Assembly (NCBI GenBank): GCA_024400115.1
Contig: JAKSNF010000001.1
Location: forward strand, 1-64,000
Reading direction: 5' to 3'
DNA: 64,000 nt
DNA from: Paludibacteraceae bacterium
Lineage (GTDB): Bacteria; Bacteroidota; Bacteroidia; Bacteroidales; Paludibacteraceae
Shown here: in pieces, positions 17,879 to 26,996 of the stretch
Layout: every line of letters starts with the position of its first letter
Position numbering within the stretch: the first letter of the stretch is position 1
Translations under genes and position numbers: made by a program
The notes under the pieces: model-generated
What the model was told of the DNA's origin: nothing
What the model saw: the letters and a program-made list of their open reading frames with translations, nothing else
The model's database searches: none

Positions 17879-19882
17879 TTAATTATAAAAATGCCATACT
17901 AAACCGGCTCTAAACACATCCCTATTCATCGGATAAGACGGCATTGCGTAATAGCCCGATGACTGACGCATGAACCAATAATTGAAGTGTGTATATTGTG
18001 CAAAAAACTTTAAGTGCAATAGTCTGACATAGAAATTAGCATATACATTCATTATCGGATAATTGCCTATCTCCACTTCGTTCTGTACGCAGAACTGACC
18101 CGTTGCCGGATTGATAACCGGAGCGTGATACTTAGTAAAGAAGCGCATATCTACACCCATCTGCGCGTCTAATGCCTTAAACCACGTGCCGTGATAGTAG
18201 AGGTTATGGTATAATGTGAAGGCTGGCAACGGAACGGCTTCATTAGACGACACTTGATATACCACATGATTCTCTAAGTTCACCCAAGGGGTGGTCAAAT
18301 CGCACTGCACATCAGTAGAGAAAATCTGCACATTACCATTCATCTGATGGGGCAAACCATCCTTAGCATCAAAATAGATATGATTCGTTCTATTCTCAAA
18401 ACCGATATTCACCGCCGGTTTAACCCACTTTGTAGGATATTTGACAGAACCTTGCACTTGTAAAACGAGCGGCTTAGAGAAGTTATTATTCCAGCAGAAG
18501 TGATTCGAGTAATAATGCTGCAAATAGTAATTCACTGCCTCATTACCAAAATGCACTTTAGCCTCTATATCCATTGAGTCTTTCCCCACGGGGAAAAGAG
18601 CATTGATCCGTCCGTTAACACCAAACTGACCTAACTTATAACCTAATACACAAACCTCGCCTCCGGCATCATAGAAAATATACTTACCCGTTTTCTTATA
18701 CAACGTTCCTCCCACAAAAGTGTTATTGGTCCATTGGTCTTGGTATAAGGTATCATCGTACTGTCGCGTCTGACGTGCCAACATAGCTGAGAGGTCATTA
18801 TTGATAGCTGCCCACGTGGTGTCGTTCTTCCCTCTCGCCTGTGGGATAATGAAACGTTGACTTTCATTGCGAGCATATACCGTAAATCCGAAGTGCAGCA
18901 ATTTATTATACTCCTCCTCAAAGGTTACGGCTAAGGTATTACGAATAGTCAACACATTGGTCGAATCGTTCGTTTGCTTTGGGTTATGGTATATATCCGA
19001 GAAGAAACCTTGATTAGCCTGTTTCTCGATATAACGATGCACCGAGTTATTGGTCTCAAACGTATGACTGAACGACATCAGCGGTACGTATTCATAAATC
19101 ACCGTATCTCTCATCTCTTTCTCGCCGAAACCGTTAACACCTTCTATACTATCGTGATGTTCTTTGGCGACGCATAGTTTATATCCGTGATTGAGATAAC
19201 CCGCAATATACTTATATCCCGACATACCTTGCATTCGAACGGGTATATCCCCTGCAACCAAATCGCCTCTCAAGTCCGCCGTATCACGCAAACCGCCGTT
19301 CTCGAAATTACTTAATGTATTGAAACTAAATGCTGCATGAATGAAGTATTTATCTCCGTCATAACTACCCCACACGGCTCCGTTGACGTACTTACCCTCC
19401 TGATTGGCATAGTGACCATATGCTTTCTCGTAGTTAATCTCGCCACCTAAGTTGATTTGTTTATTAAGGTTACCCGTAAAGAGGAAATGTATCTCGTTCT
19501 CCTCATGTCCGGTAACGAAACCTCGACTATATCCAATCCTCGAATAAGGTGTCGTTGTATTATAGAAACGCACATCTTGCGGCGTGATGGTATAGGGTTG
19601 ATACTGCTTGCCGAAGATATCGTCCACGGTGTTCTTATTAGCAAACCATAAACGCGACTGTATAGGGGAAATGGCATTACCGTTCCATACGTTCGAGATG
19701 GAGAAATCGTTGAGTACCCCCTTCATCGGTAAGTTGAGATAGGACGTGTCAATAGGCACCGTATCCGCCAAGGTGGTCAGACCATCAATCTGCCACGTGC
19801 GAATACGCGTCTTCGGCCTCTTATCCGCCATTGCACTCATCGCGGAAAGTACCAATAACCCTATGACAAAAAACTTTCTCAA
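17879..19882 (-). CDS. Putative porin (PF14121-like outer-membrane barrel)
   Basis: 667 residues. Signal peptide about 1-19 (FFVIGLLVLSAMSAMA). The mature protein begins DKRPKTRIRTWQIDGLTTLADT and continues with alternating amphipathic beta text rich in Tyr, Asn and Phe to a C-terminal aromatic residue region (DVFRAGLVWHFYN). This matches the Bacteroidota putative-porin family PF14121: an N-terminal extension (DTSYLNLPMKGVLNDFSISN) and a large barrel. The substrate is unknown. It starts 49 bp downstream of the GH57 gene stop, a spacer made of an ACTCTAA array, and ends 5 bp before the clpC start. Confidence 0.85.
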   Translation of the reverse strand: MRKFFVIGLLVLSAMSAMADKRPKTRIRTWQIDGLTTLADTVPIDTSYLNLPMKGVLNDFSISNVWNGNAISPIQSRLWFANKNTVDDIFGKQYQPYTITPQDVRFYNTTTPYSRIGYSRGFVTGHEENEIHFLFTGNLNKQINLGGEINYEKAYGHYANQEGKYVNGAVWGSYDGDKYFIHAAFSFNTLSNFENGGLRDTADLRGDLVAGDIPVRMQGMSGYKYIAGYLNHGYKLCVAKEHHDSIEGVNGFGEKEMRDTVIYEYVPLMSFSHTFETNNSVHRYIEKQANQGFFSDIYHNPKQTNDSTNVLTIRNTLAVTFEEEYNKLLHFGFTVYARNESQRFIIPQARGKNDTTWAAINNDLSAMLARQTRQYDDTLYQDQWTNNTFVGGTLYKKTGKYIFYDAGGEVCVLGYKLGQFGVNGRINALFPVGKDSMDIEAKVHFGNEAVNYYLQHYYSNHFCWNNNFSKPLVLQVQGSVKYPTKWVKPAVNIGFENRTNHIYFDAKDGLPHQMNGNVQIFSTDVQCDLTTPWVNLENHVVYQVSSNEAVPLPAFTLYHNLYYHGTWFKALDAQMGVDMRFFTKYHAPVINPATGQFCVQNEVEIGNYPIMNVYANFYVRLLHLKFFAQYTHFNYWFMRQSSGYYAMPSYPMNRDVFRAGLVWHFYN

Positions 19883-19907
19883 CTCTAACCTAATAAACTA
19901 TCCAGCT

Positions 19908-19942
19908 ACTCTACATTCTAAACTCTACACTCTACACTTTAC
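19908..19942. repeat. Heptanucleotide array between GH57 and porin genes
   Basis: Five units (actctac, attctaa, actctac, actctac, actttac), preceded by a degenerate leader (atccagct). The GH57 stop codon (plus-strand cta at 19932-19934) is in the fourth unit. Confidence 0.9.
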
Positions 19943-21188
19943 TGCGTTTCTTCAGTTCTGCTATCTCTTTCTCTTGGTTACGAATAGTCTTGAGCAATTC
20001 GTTGAGTTCCTCGTTCTCAATCGTTGTTGGATATTGCTCCTCTACGAGTTGGAGGAAGTCTGCCAAGATATTCATGTAATTGATGAACGCATCGTAAGCT
20101 GACTCAAACTGCGTAGTGCCTTGGTCGATATGGTTCATGTAATGCAGATAGTTCACATCTTGCAAGCGCAGCCAATTGGCTTTCAATTGCTTATCCGAAC
20201 ATAAGCGAACGCGCTCCGCAACGGCATATAGTTTATTGATAGCTTCTTGTTGTAAGTCGTTGCCGACATAAACACTAAGGTCTTTTGCCTCACCCGACCA
20301 TGTCAACGGATAAGGAGCACTCACCACATCTTTGGCGGCTTTCTTGGCTGCCTCTGCGGGAGTAACAAAACCCATCTCACGCTCTAAAACATAATACGGC
20401 AGTGCTTTTAAGAACTCAAAGATACCCGTTTGCACATTTTGACGAACGCCAAACGTCTCGGCACCTACCCAGATATTGATTAGGTCATCGTCCTCCGGCA
20501 GTTGTTGTAACATATTAGCATATTTCTCTGCATCTATCGGGTACGAACCCCAATTAGGATCCGAGAAGTGGAAACTTAATTCGTCACTCAAGCCTGTATT
20601 GCGCAGAAGCACTTTCATTTTCGTATTAGCAGCCGACGAGAACACTTTATTCGCGGATTTCCAACTGAGGATATGCTTAGCACCCTCGGTCAGAATAGTC
20701 TTATAACCTTGCTTGTATAATGCATCCACCATATCGTCGGTGTACAGCAGTTCTGTGTTCCATAACGTAGCGGGTTTGGTGCCAAATAGGTCTTTCACCA
20801 CATTGCCTTGCTTTTCCAATTGGTCAAGAAACTCGTTCTCGTTCTGCTCGGAAGCGAGGGAATAAGCGAAGGGTGTTGCCAAGAACTCCACACTCTTTGT
20901 CTCTGCCAACTCTTTGAGTACATCAATCATCTCGGGAGCAAACTGCTCAAAACTCTCGAGCAGGGTGCCGGAGATACTAATGGCGCAATGAAATTTACCT
21001 TTACTGAGACGAATCATCTCTTGAATCGTCTTGCACAACGGCATATACGAGGTATTAACGAGCCACTCGACATACTCGTCCGTTGCCATATCGTCGTAGT
21101 AATAGTGGTCTTTACCAATATCGAAGAAACGATAGCGTTTCAAACGATAAGGGGCATGCATTTGGAAACAAAAACAGATATTTTTCAT
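19932..21188 (-). CDS. GH57 family glycoside hydrolase (alpha-amylase/amylopullulanase type)
   Basis: 418 residues. Opening CFCFQMHAPYRLKRYRFFDIG is typical of the Bacteroidales GH57 enzyme in glycogen clusters, with later blocks ISGTLLESFEQFAPEM, LWNTELLYTD and IWVGAETFG (a GH57 conserved-region glutamate). There is no signal peptide, so it acts on intracellular alpha-glucan. The ATG at 21188 is preferred over the one at 21212, which lies inside the GT4 gene. The tail ends in a coiled helix (RNQEKEIAELKKRSKV) whose stop comes from a heptamer array. It sits directly after the GT4 and GH133 genes, forming a glycogen synthesis and breakdown operon. Confidence 0.9.
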   Translation of the reverse strand: MKNICFCFQMHAPYRLKRYRFFDIGKDHYYYDDMATDEYVEWLVNTSYMPLCKTIQEMIRLSKGKFHCAISISGTLLESFEQFAPEMIDVLKELAETKSVEFLATPFAYSLASEQNENEFLDQLEKQGNVVKDLFGTKPATLWNTELLYTDDMVDALYKQGYKTILTEGAKHILSWKSANKVFSSAANTKMKVLLRNTGLSDELSFHFSDPNWGSYPIDAEKYANMLQQLPEDDDLINIWVGAETFGVRQNVQTGIFEFLKALPYYVLEREMGFVTPAEAAKKAAKDVVSAPYPLTWSGEAKDLSVYVGNDLQQEAINKLYAVAERVRLCSDKQLKANWLRLQDVNYLHYMNHIDQGTTQFESAYDAFINYMNILADFLQLVEEQYPTTIENEELNELLKTIRNQEKEIAELKKRSKV

Positions 21189-21202
21189 AACTTTACGATA
21201 AT

Positions 21203-22345
21203 TTAATTCCAACCTAAAACTTTATTATAGATGGCTCTTACTTTCAGTCCAGCATCGTACCAGCGGATATTATTGACCTCCGCTTGTCCTAATTCGTGCA
21301 GGGACTTATACATTGCCGGATACTTAACAATAGCGTAGATAGCATCTGCCATGGCGTCTATGTCCCAATAATCGGTCTTAATGGCGTGCGTCAGTATCTC
21401 GGCACAACCCGACTGATGGGATATAATCGAGGGACAACCTACTTGCATCGCCTCTAACGGAGATATACCGAAAGGCTCACTCACGGAGGGCATGATATAC
21501 ACATCCGAATCCGCCAGAATCTCTTGCACTTGTTTGCCGCGCATGAATCCCGGGAAGTGGAACTTATCTGCTATTCCGCGTTTGGCAACGAGTTCAATCA
21601 TCTCGTGCATCTTATCACCCGAACCTGCCATCACAAAGCGTACGCCGTCTGTCTTAGCCAACACGCGTGCCGCAGCCTCCACGAAGTACTCGGGGCCTTT
21701 CTGCATCGTGATACGTCCTAAAAATGTCACCACTTTATCCTTGCGAGGGTGCTTAACGAACTCCTCGGGATTAGCGAGTGGTTCAACGGCATTGTGAACG
21801 GTGCTCACTTTCGAGGGGTCTTGCCCGTATTTATCAATCACCGTTTGGCGAGTGAGGTTGCTCACGCACATGATATGATCGGCGGCATCCATACCGCGAC
21901 GCTCAATAGCATAAACAGTAGGGTTCACATTACCGCGAGAGCGGTCAAAATCGGTGGCATGAACGTGGATAACGAGGGGTTTGCCGGTCACTTGTTTAGC
22001 GGCTATACCTGCCGGATAAGTGAGCCAATCGTGCGAGTGAATGATATCGAACTGCTCGCGATAAGCCAGTTCACGACCTACTTGCTCGTAGTTACCAATC
22101 TCTTCCACTAAGTTATCCGGATAACGCCCCGAGAACTCGATGCACCCACGTCCCGGAACGGGTACGCTATTGGCGCCAATGATACGTAAGAACGATTGAT
22201 CCTCGTCTCCCCAAGGCTTGGGAATAACAAAGAGAATCTGCATGTCTTCCTGCTGCGCCATACCGCGCGTAAGGCCATAACTGGCGGTGCCTAATCCGCC
22301 TAAGATATGAGGAGGAAACTCCCAACCAAACATTAATGCTCTCAT
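21203..22345 (-). CDS. Glycosyltransferase family 4, glycogen synthase-like
   Basis: 380 residues. A GT-B fold: N-terminal MFGWEFPPHILGGLGTA (nucleotide-sugar enzyme with a glycine loop), HSHDWLTYPAGIAAK, VVTFLGRITMQKGPEYFVEAA at the start of the C-terminal Rossmann half, and the retaining-enzyme signature SEPFGISPLEAMQVGCP with the EX7E glutamates. Its position between GH57 and GH133 supports alpha-glucan (glycogen) elongation. Overlaps the GH133 stop by 4 bp. Donor specificity (ADP- or UDP-glucose) is not readable. Confidence 0.9.
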   Translation of the reverse strand: MRALMFGWEFPPHILGGLGTASYGLTRGMAQQEDMQILFVIPKPWGDEDQSFLRIIGANSVPVPGRGCIEFSGRYPDNLVEEIGNYEQVGRELAYREQFDIIHSHDWLTYPAGIAAKQVTGKPLVIHVHATDFDRSRGNVNPTVYAIERRGMDAADHIMCVSNLTRQTVIDKYGQDPSKVSTVHNAVEPLANPEEFVKHPRKDKVVTFLGRITMQKGPEYFVEAAARVLAKTDGVRFVMAGSGDKMHEMIELVAKRGIADKFHFPGFMRGKQVQEILADSDVYIMPSVSEPFGISPLEAMQVGCPSIISHQSGCAEILTHAIKTDYWDIDAMADAIYAIVKYPAMYKSLHELGQAEVNNIRWYDAGLKVRAIYNKVLGWN

Positions 22346-24285
22346 ACGTTATATCTTTTCATTGTATCCAACACACTGATAACCGCAGCCACGGAAGGAG
22401 CATAACTCATTCCGCCATGTCCTTTGTAGGGTGGATTACCATCGTATAACTCATTGAGCGAACCGATGGTTAATGTTCCCATCTCATCCTCAAAACCGAT
22501 GAGCATTCGCTCCATAAAACTCAAACCGCTATGTTTATACACGTTCATATAAGCGCGTCCGTAGGCTGCTATCGTGTAGGGCCAAACGGGACCGTTATGG
22601 TAGTTACGATTACGCTCTTTCTCGCCTCCGATATAAACGGGTCGGTAATTACCCGACTTAGGCGACAAGGTACGCAAGCCGCGAGGTGTGAGTAACTCTT
22701 TCGTGCATATATCCACCACCGCTTTCGCTTGATGTTTGTCTAAAGGAGAATAAGGCAACGACACTGCCCAAATCTGATTAGGTCTAACCTCTTTATCGGC
22801 GTAGTCGTTAATCACGTAGTCGTTCAGATAAACGCCATTCCAGAAGGTCTTGATGAACGCGTCTTTCGCTATCTCCGCTTGATACTCCAAGAGGTCGGCT
22901 GCCATTTCTTTGCCCATCTCGCGTTGCAGTTCAGCCGTGAAGCGCAGGGCGTTATACCATAAAGCGTTAATCTCCACTATATAACCCGTACGAGGGGTGA
23001 TGGGATAACCATTCTCCGTGGCAGCCATCCAAGTAGCAGGACGCTGCGTGCCGTCTGTCCAGATGAGGTTATTCTGATGAACGAAAGCACGTGGGTGGTT
23101 CTGCTTGCGGTAGAGGTTAATAATGGCTACGCATAAGTCGCAGTATTTCTCGGCTGCCTGTTTGGGTGTGTATTTATGGGCGTACTTTTGGAAGGCACGA
23201 ATCAGCCATAATAACGCATCCGGCTCATCCAACCCTTGCAATTCACTCTCAACTCTAAACTCTAAACTCTCAACTATAGACTGCACCAACGGAACGGCGG
23301 TGCGGTCAATAATGGCCTCCCAATACTCGGGACGGTCGATGTCCAGCGTACAACTCGGGGTGGCGAAGAACTCCTCACGCGCCGTAGCCTTGAACCAAGG
23401 ATAACCGGCAAGGAGATAACATTTATCTCCCACTCTCTTATAGAACTGAGCCGCAGCATTACGCAGGCAGTCGAACATAGATGTGCGCTCGATACGACGA
23501 GCCACCTCTTTGGTCCAAAGACTCTTAAGGGTCGTTGGCTTCACCTCGGATATGCCGGCAGAGAAGATAACACTCTCACCCTGTTTCATCGGTAACTCGA
23601 AATAACCGGGCACCATCAAGTCCTCTTTGTACTCATAGCCACGCTCTTGCTCTTTGGGGTACTCAATGTCCTTATACCATTGCGGGTCATGACGATACTC
23701 CACTTTCTTGCTGAACTGCATATAGAGGTTCGGGAAACCCTGATACATACAGTTGACCCGACCATTAGCGCAGTCGTTCATGTCTGTATTCGCTTGCCCA
23801 TTGGCTTTCGTTAGTTCATTCACGCTACGGAAGGCAAGGAACGGACGGAAACGCATCACCGTGGGTGAACCCGCTTCCACGAGGGTGTAACGAATGAGCA
23901 CTCGTGGTTCAAAACTAACGAGCACACGCTCTTTGGTAAGCACTACACCACCTACACGATAAGTCGTTTTGGCTACCGTCTCACACTCAAACTGACGAAT
24001 GTACTTGTGCCCGTTGGGGAGGAAACAATCTGAATACTTATGAATACCTAAATTAAACTCTGCCCCGTGTTGAATGACGGTCTCATCGAGTGAGGAGAGC
24101 AGCACATAATTATCCGACCCTAACTCAGGAATCGGCATCACCAGCTGACCGTGGTACTTACGTGTATTACAATCCACCAAGGTGGTCGAACTATACACGC
24201 CGGCACGGTTGGTACGAATAATCTCCTTTTTGAGGGAGCGTTCAAGATTAACCAATAAGGTCTTGTCAAAGTTTAAATAACTCAT
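22342..24285 (-). CDS. Glycogen debranching enzyme (GH133, amylo-alpha-1,6-glucosidase type)
   Basis: 647 residues. N-terminal debranching-enzyme domain (NRAGVYSSTTLVDCNTRKYHGQLV) and a C-terminal (alpha/alpha)6 catalytic domain with LIWTDGTQRPATWMAATENG, YIVEINALWYNALRF and YHNGPVWPYTIAAYGRAY, matching Bacteroidales glycogen debranching enzymes. It removes alpha-1,6 branches from cytosolic glycogen. A five-unit ACTCTAA array (23245-23279) is inserted in frame, giving SLEFRVES just before LQGLDEPDALLWLIRA. The start overlaps manC by 20 bp. Confidence 0.92.
   Translation of the reverse strand: MSYLNFDKTLLVNLERSLKKEIIRTNRAGVYSSTTLVDCNTRKYHGQLVMPIPELGSDNYVLLSSLDETVIQHGAEFNLGIHKYSDCFLPNGHKYIRQFECETVAKTTYRVGGVVLTKERVLVSFEPRVLIRYTLVEAGSPTVMRFRPFLAFRSVNELTKANGQANTDMNDCANGRVNCMYQGFPNLYMQFSKKVEYRHDPQWYKDIEYPKEQERGYEYKEDLMVPGYFELPMKQGESVIFSAGISEVKPTTLKSLWTKEVARRIERTSMFDCLRNAAAQFYKRVGDKCYLLAGYPWFKATAREEFFATPSCTLDIDRPEYWEAIIDRTAVPLVQSIVESLEFRVESELQGLDEPDALLWLIRAFQKYAHKYTPKQAAEKYCDLCVAIINLYRKQNHPRAFVHQNNLIWTDGTQRPATWMAATENGYPITPRTGYIVEINALWYNALRFTAELQREMGKEMAADLLEYQAEIAKDAFIKTFWNGVYLNDYVINDYADKEVRPNQIWAVSLPYSPLDKHQAKAVVDICTKELLTPRGLRTLSPKSGNYRPVYIGGEKERNRNYHNGPVWPYTIAAYGRAYMNVYKHSGLSFMERMLIGFEDEMGTLTIGSLNELYDGNPPYKGHGGMSYAPSVAAVISVLDTMKRYNV
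23245..23279. repeat. Heptanucleotide array inside GH133 gene
   Basis: Five units (actctca, actctaa, actctaa, actctca, actatag) on the plus strand. The gene reads the complementary strand as SLEFRVES without a stop. Confidence 0.95.
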
Positions 24286-25423
24286 AATCCTTTACGAATT
24301 CGCGTATTTGTTGTTCATCTTGTTTCTTACAAACGAGGAGCACATCTCCACTCTGCGCCACAATCATATCGTCCACTCCTTCTATCACCACATACTTTTG
24401 TCCTTCGTCCTTTGTCCTTTGTCCTTTGTCGTCCAACGCAACGATGTTGCCGTGGGCATTATAGAACTTAGCGTTGCAGTGGGTAGCTACGTTGCCGTCT
24501 GCGTCTTTCTCACTCAGTTCGTGCAATGAACCCCACGTTCCGAGATCGCTCCAGCCGAAATCGGCAGGCAGGACATATACGTCTTTGGCTTTCTCCATGA
24601 TGCCGTAGTCGACGGATATATTGGGGCATTGTGGGAAATACTCTTGTATGAAAGCGGTTTCTTGCTCCGTTCCCATCAGTTTTTCTCCCTTGGCAAAGAT
24701 AGAGGCCACTTCGGGCAGGTGTTCGGTTAATGCGTTCTCAATGCTCTTGAGTGACCAGATAAACAGTCCCGAGTTCCACAGATAATCCCCCGCTGCCACA
24801 TATTGCTTGGCCGTCTCCAAATCCGGCTTCTCTTTGAATTGCTTTACCTTTACAACTTCTTTAAACTTTACACTTTCAACTACTCTACACTCTAAACTCT
24901 CAACTCTACACTTCTGAATATATCCATACCCCGTCTCGGGTCGTGTCGGTTTCATGCCTAAGGTCAAGAGGGCGTCGTTTTGTTCTACGAAGTCGAATCC
25001 TTCTTGCACCACGCGCAAGAACTCTGCCTCATTGAGTATCAAGTGGTCACTGGGTGCCACCACGATATTCGCTGTCCTTTGTCCTTGTTCCTTTGTCCTT
25101 TGTTCATTCACCATCGCTCTTATTCTTGCTGTTGCATAAGCGATACACGGCGCGGTGTTCCGCCGAGCGGGTTCACAGAGTATATTCTCTACGGGCAGGT
25201 CGGGTATCTGTTCCAATATCATTTCGCGGTAGGCGATATTCGTTACAATCAACACATTGTGGATGGGCACTAATGGGCGGAAGCGATCCACCGTCATTTG
25301 TATTAGACTACGACCCGTGCCAAAGAAATCCAAGAACTGTTTGGGTTTCTCGTTAGTGCTAAACGGCCAGAATCGGCTACCGATGCCGCCTGCCATGATG
25401 ACGCAAAAATTATTCTCTTTCAT
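24266..25423 (-). CDS. manC: Mannose-1-phosphate guanylyltransferase
   Basis: 385 residues. The nucleotidyltransferase signature VIMAGGIGSRFWPFS followed by EKPKQFLDFFG near the N-terminus, IVVAPSDHLI for nucleotide and metal binding, and ISVDYGIMEKA identify the enzyme making GDP-mannose. It has no fused isomerase domain. The ATG at 25423 follows a clear promoter; the longer frame upstream crosses it. Three heptamer arrays are inserted: NEQRTKEQGQRT (25075-25102), KCRVESLECRVVESVKF (24857-24915) and KGQRTKDEGQ (24394-24428). All sit at surface-loop-like positions between conserved blocks. Confidence 0.93.
   Translation of the reverse strand: MKENNFCVIMAGGIGSRFWPFSTNEKPKQFLDFFGTGRSLIQMTVDRFRPLVPIHNVLIVTNIAYREMILEQIPDLPVENILCEPARRNTAPCIAYATARIRAMVNEQRTKEQGQRTANIVVAPSDHLILNEAEFLRVVQEGFDFVEQNDALLTLGMKPTRPETGYGYIQKCRVESLECRVVESVKFKEVVKVKQFKEKPDLETAKQYVAAGDYLWNSGLFIWSLKSIENALTEHLPEVASIFAKGEKLMGTEQETAFIQEYFPQCPNISVDYGIMEKAKDVYVLPADFGWSDLGTWGSLHELSEKDADGNVATHCNAKFYNAHGNIVALDDKGQRTKDEGQKYVVIEGVDDMIVAQSGDVLLVCKKQDEQQIREFVKDYELFKL
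24394..24428. repeat. Heptanucleotide array, TCCTTTG family, in manC
   Basis: Five 7-nt units (acttttg, tccttcg, tcctttg x3), read on the minus strand as KGQRTKDEGQ. Confidence 0.9.
24857..24915. repeat. Heptanucleotide array, ACTCTAA family, in manC
   Basis: Actttac/actttca units run into actctac, actctaa, actctca, actctac. The gene reads the opposite strand as CRVESLECRVVESVKF. Confidence 0.9.
25075..25102. repeat. Heptanucleotide array, TCCTTTG family, in manC
   Basis: Four units (tcctttg, tccttgt, tcctttg, tcctttg), a third in-frame insertion in the same gene. Confidence 0.9.
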
Positions 25424-25476
25424 ATTTTCACATTTACGCGCGCATAGGCAAGCGCCTACTCGTGCAAATTGGGCGA

Positions 25477-25507
25477 CAAAGATAGTAAAAAAAAACGATA
25501 TACGCAA
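25477..25507 (-). promoter_or_regulatory. Promoter of manC and the glycogen operon
   Basis: On the minus strand, TTTG (about 25504-25507), a 19-nt spacer and TATCTTTG (25477-25484), about 50 nt upstream of the manC ATG. Confidence 0.75.
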
Positions 25508-25569
25508 AAAAAAAATCGCACTTTTAACTAAAAAAGGCGATTTTGTTATCAATAATATGCAAAATAAAT

Positions 25570-26346
25570 CTATTTATAGATTGCATTGAGCACTTGTGCC
25601 AAACGAATACCGGCGGCATACAGTTGCCAACGCACCTCATCTCGCCATTCATAAATATATTGATACGCATTTCCGTTCCACTGTTCTTGATATTCATAAA
25701 TGCGGTGGATTAACTGCTTCGTTTGAACCGTAGCTTCTTCAAGCGTAAGTTTCTCTAATTCAGCTCGTTGGTGACTATACTTATCCTCTAACATCTGCGC
25801 ATATTCGGAGTACGAATACCCTTCGCTATCAACGATACCTTCGTCCCACACTTTGTGCATATTCGATGGCCTTCCGAACCACATGATTTTGATCTTATTC
25901 ATGCCGGCATCTTCCGTTTTTGCCAAGTGGGCAGGATTATACCTATCCGCCGTCAAATGAACGACAAACTTCAGAGCGTCGGTATCGTTAGGGTTCTGCG
26001 TTAGAACGGTAACCAAACTATCGTATTTAACGAATAACTCGCCTCCTATAGGGTCGTCTTGATAGTGCCAAACATCCGAACCCGGATAAAGTGTACTATC
26101 ACTCCTTATCTCGTCCGCCCACTTAGCCCAATAAACCATGCCATGTTTGCCTAATACTTGATCCACTTTTTTGTGGGCTTTCTTAGTCAAATGATGATAC
26201 GCCACTTCCGCCACAACGCGGTGTCCTGTCAGACCCCAAGCACGCACAGTAGAAGTGTAAAATGGAAGAACGCCAATTACTAAAAGTAATAGAACGAACT
26301 TTTTACTTCCTATCTTTGACATTTTACTCTTTGTCATATATTTCAT
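25570..26346 (-). CDS. S1/P1-family zinc-dependent nuclease, exported
   Basis: 258 residues. Signal peptide about 1-36 (FVLLLLVIGVLPFYTSTVRA) whose cleavage would expose Trp as residue 1 (WGLTGH), as required in S1/P1 nucleases. The other zinc ligands are visible in family order: His in GLTGH, Asp in WADEIR, His in WHYQD, H-x3-D-x5-H in HLTADRYNPAH, and H-x3-D in MHKVWD. A trinuclear-zinc, periplasmic single-strand nuclease/3'-nucleotidase is expected. It follows two small ORFs on the same strand; the 44-residue ORF ends 9 bp before its start. Confidence 0.9.
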   Translation of the reverse strand: MKYMTKSKMSKIGSKKFVLLLLVIGVLPFYTSTVRAWGLTGHRVVAEVAYHHLTKKAHKKVDQVLGKHGMVYWAKWADEIRSDSTLYPGSDVWHYQDDPIGGELFVKYDSLVTVLTQNPNDTDALKFVVHLTADRYNPAHLAKTEDAGMNKIKIMWFGRPSNMHKVWDEGIVDSEGYSYSEYAQMLEDKYSHQRAELEKLTLEEATVQTKQLIHRIYEYQEQWNGNAYQYIYEWRDEVRWQLYAAGIRLAQVLNAIYK

Positions 26347-26355
26347 AAGGTAAGA

Positions 26356-26490
26356 TTAATCTCCAGAGATGGGATTTGTGGGACCTCCACCTTTTACTCC
26401 TTCTCCCTTTCCAATGCTTGATCCTGTCATCATTTGACCAAAGGTCATTTCTTGTTCCTGCGTTGCATGGATTAAATATAATTTCTTCAT
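26356..26490 (-). CDS. 44-residue ORF, possible small peptide
   Basis: ATG at 26490 overlaps the upstream stop by 4 bp (ATGA), and the stop at 26356 is 9 bp before the nuclease gene. The peptide starts MKKLYLIHATQEQEMTFGQM and ends in a Gly/Lys-rich tail (GSSIGKGEGVKGGGPTNP, then ISGD). A leader-like helical N-terminus followed by a Gly/Ser/Pro-rich C-terminus resembles a secreted-peptide or RiPP precursor, but no maturation enzyme or double-glycine exporter lies nearby and no Cys is present. Function unknown; coding status rests on the tight coupling. Confidence 0.5.
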   Translation of the reverse strand: MKKLYLIHATQEQEMTFGQMMTGSSIGKGEGVKGGGPTNPISGD

Positions 26491-26870
26491 AATTCTATTC
26501 CTTGATCGTTATACATCTTATTATCGCGAATGATACGGAATTGGCCATCTTTAATTACCTTGACTGATGAATTGAAGGAATGCTGGATTGATGGATTGTC
26601 CGTCGGTGCATTATTGGGTTTATGCATCGTCATACGAGGGCCACGAGCTATTGCCGGAGCTGTAGCGGGAGCCTGCCGGGCAAGTACATATGCGCGGTGA
26701 TCCCCCACCGTTACCCAATTTCCAGCTTTACAGAGCTGATTATTGTAAACAATATAATTGCCCGTTACAGCACACGTTCCGTTGTCGTTTTGCAGTTTTG
26801 TGCTGCAAAAGTACAACTTTTTTTTGACATATGCAAATTTCCTAAAGAAAATACATAAAAAATACAACAA
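26487..26870 (-). CDS. Hypothetical protein, start uncertain
   Basis: The open frame is 127 codons, but a minus-strand promoter (-7 box 26806-26813) lies inside it, so translation must begin after about 26799. No in-frame ATG follows; CTG at 26795 or a GTG further in (MGDHRAYVLARQ) are candidates. The readable part (GTCAVTGNYIVYNNQLCKAGN, KVIKDGQFRIIRDNKMYNDQG) looks protein-like, separated by a Pro/Ala-rich linker and a degenerate aatccatcaatcc-type iteration near 26570-26605. I do not recognise a family. Coupled to the 44-residue ORF. Confidence 0.45.
   Translation of the reverse strand: MLYFLCIFFRKFAYVKKKLYFCSTKLQNDNGTCAVTGNYIVYNNQLCKAGNWVTVGDHRAYVLARQAPATAPAIARGPRMTMHKPNNAPTDNPSIQHSFNSSVKVIKDGQFRIIRDNKMYNDQGIEL
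26806..26837 (-). promoter_or_regulatory. Extended promoter of the small-ORF/nuclease operon
   Basis: On the minus strand TTTG (26834-26837), a 20-nt spacer CATATGTCAAAAAAAAGTTG, and TACTTTTG (26806-26813). The expected 5' end, GCACAAAACTGCAAAACG, is shared with the promoter at 43176-43207. Confidence 0.8.
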
Positions 26871-26996
26871 AATACTTGCATAATTCCGAGAAAAGTATTA
26901 TCTTTGTAGGACGAAAAGGCGCACATACACAATGTACGCAGAAAAGAAGGAACAAAAAGCAGAGATTAAAAATCTCAGCAAAAAAACATTGGAAAA

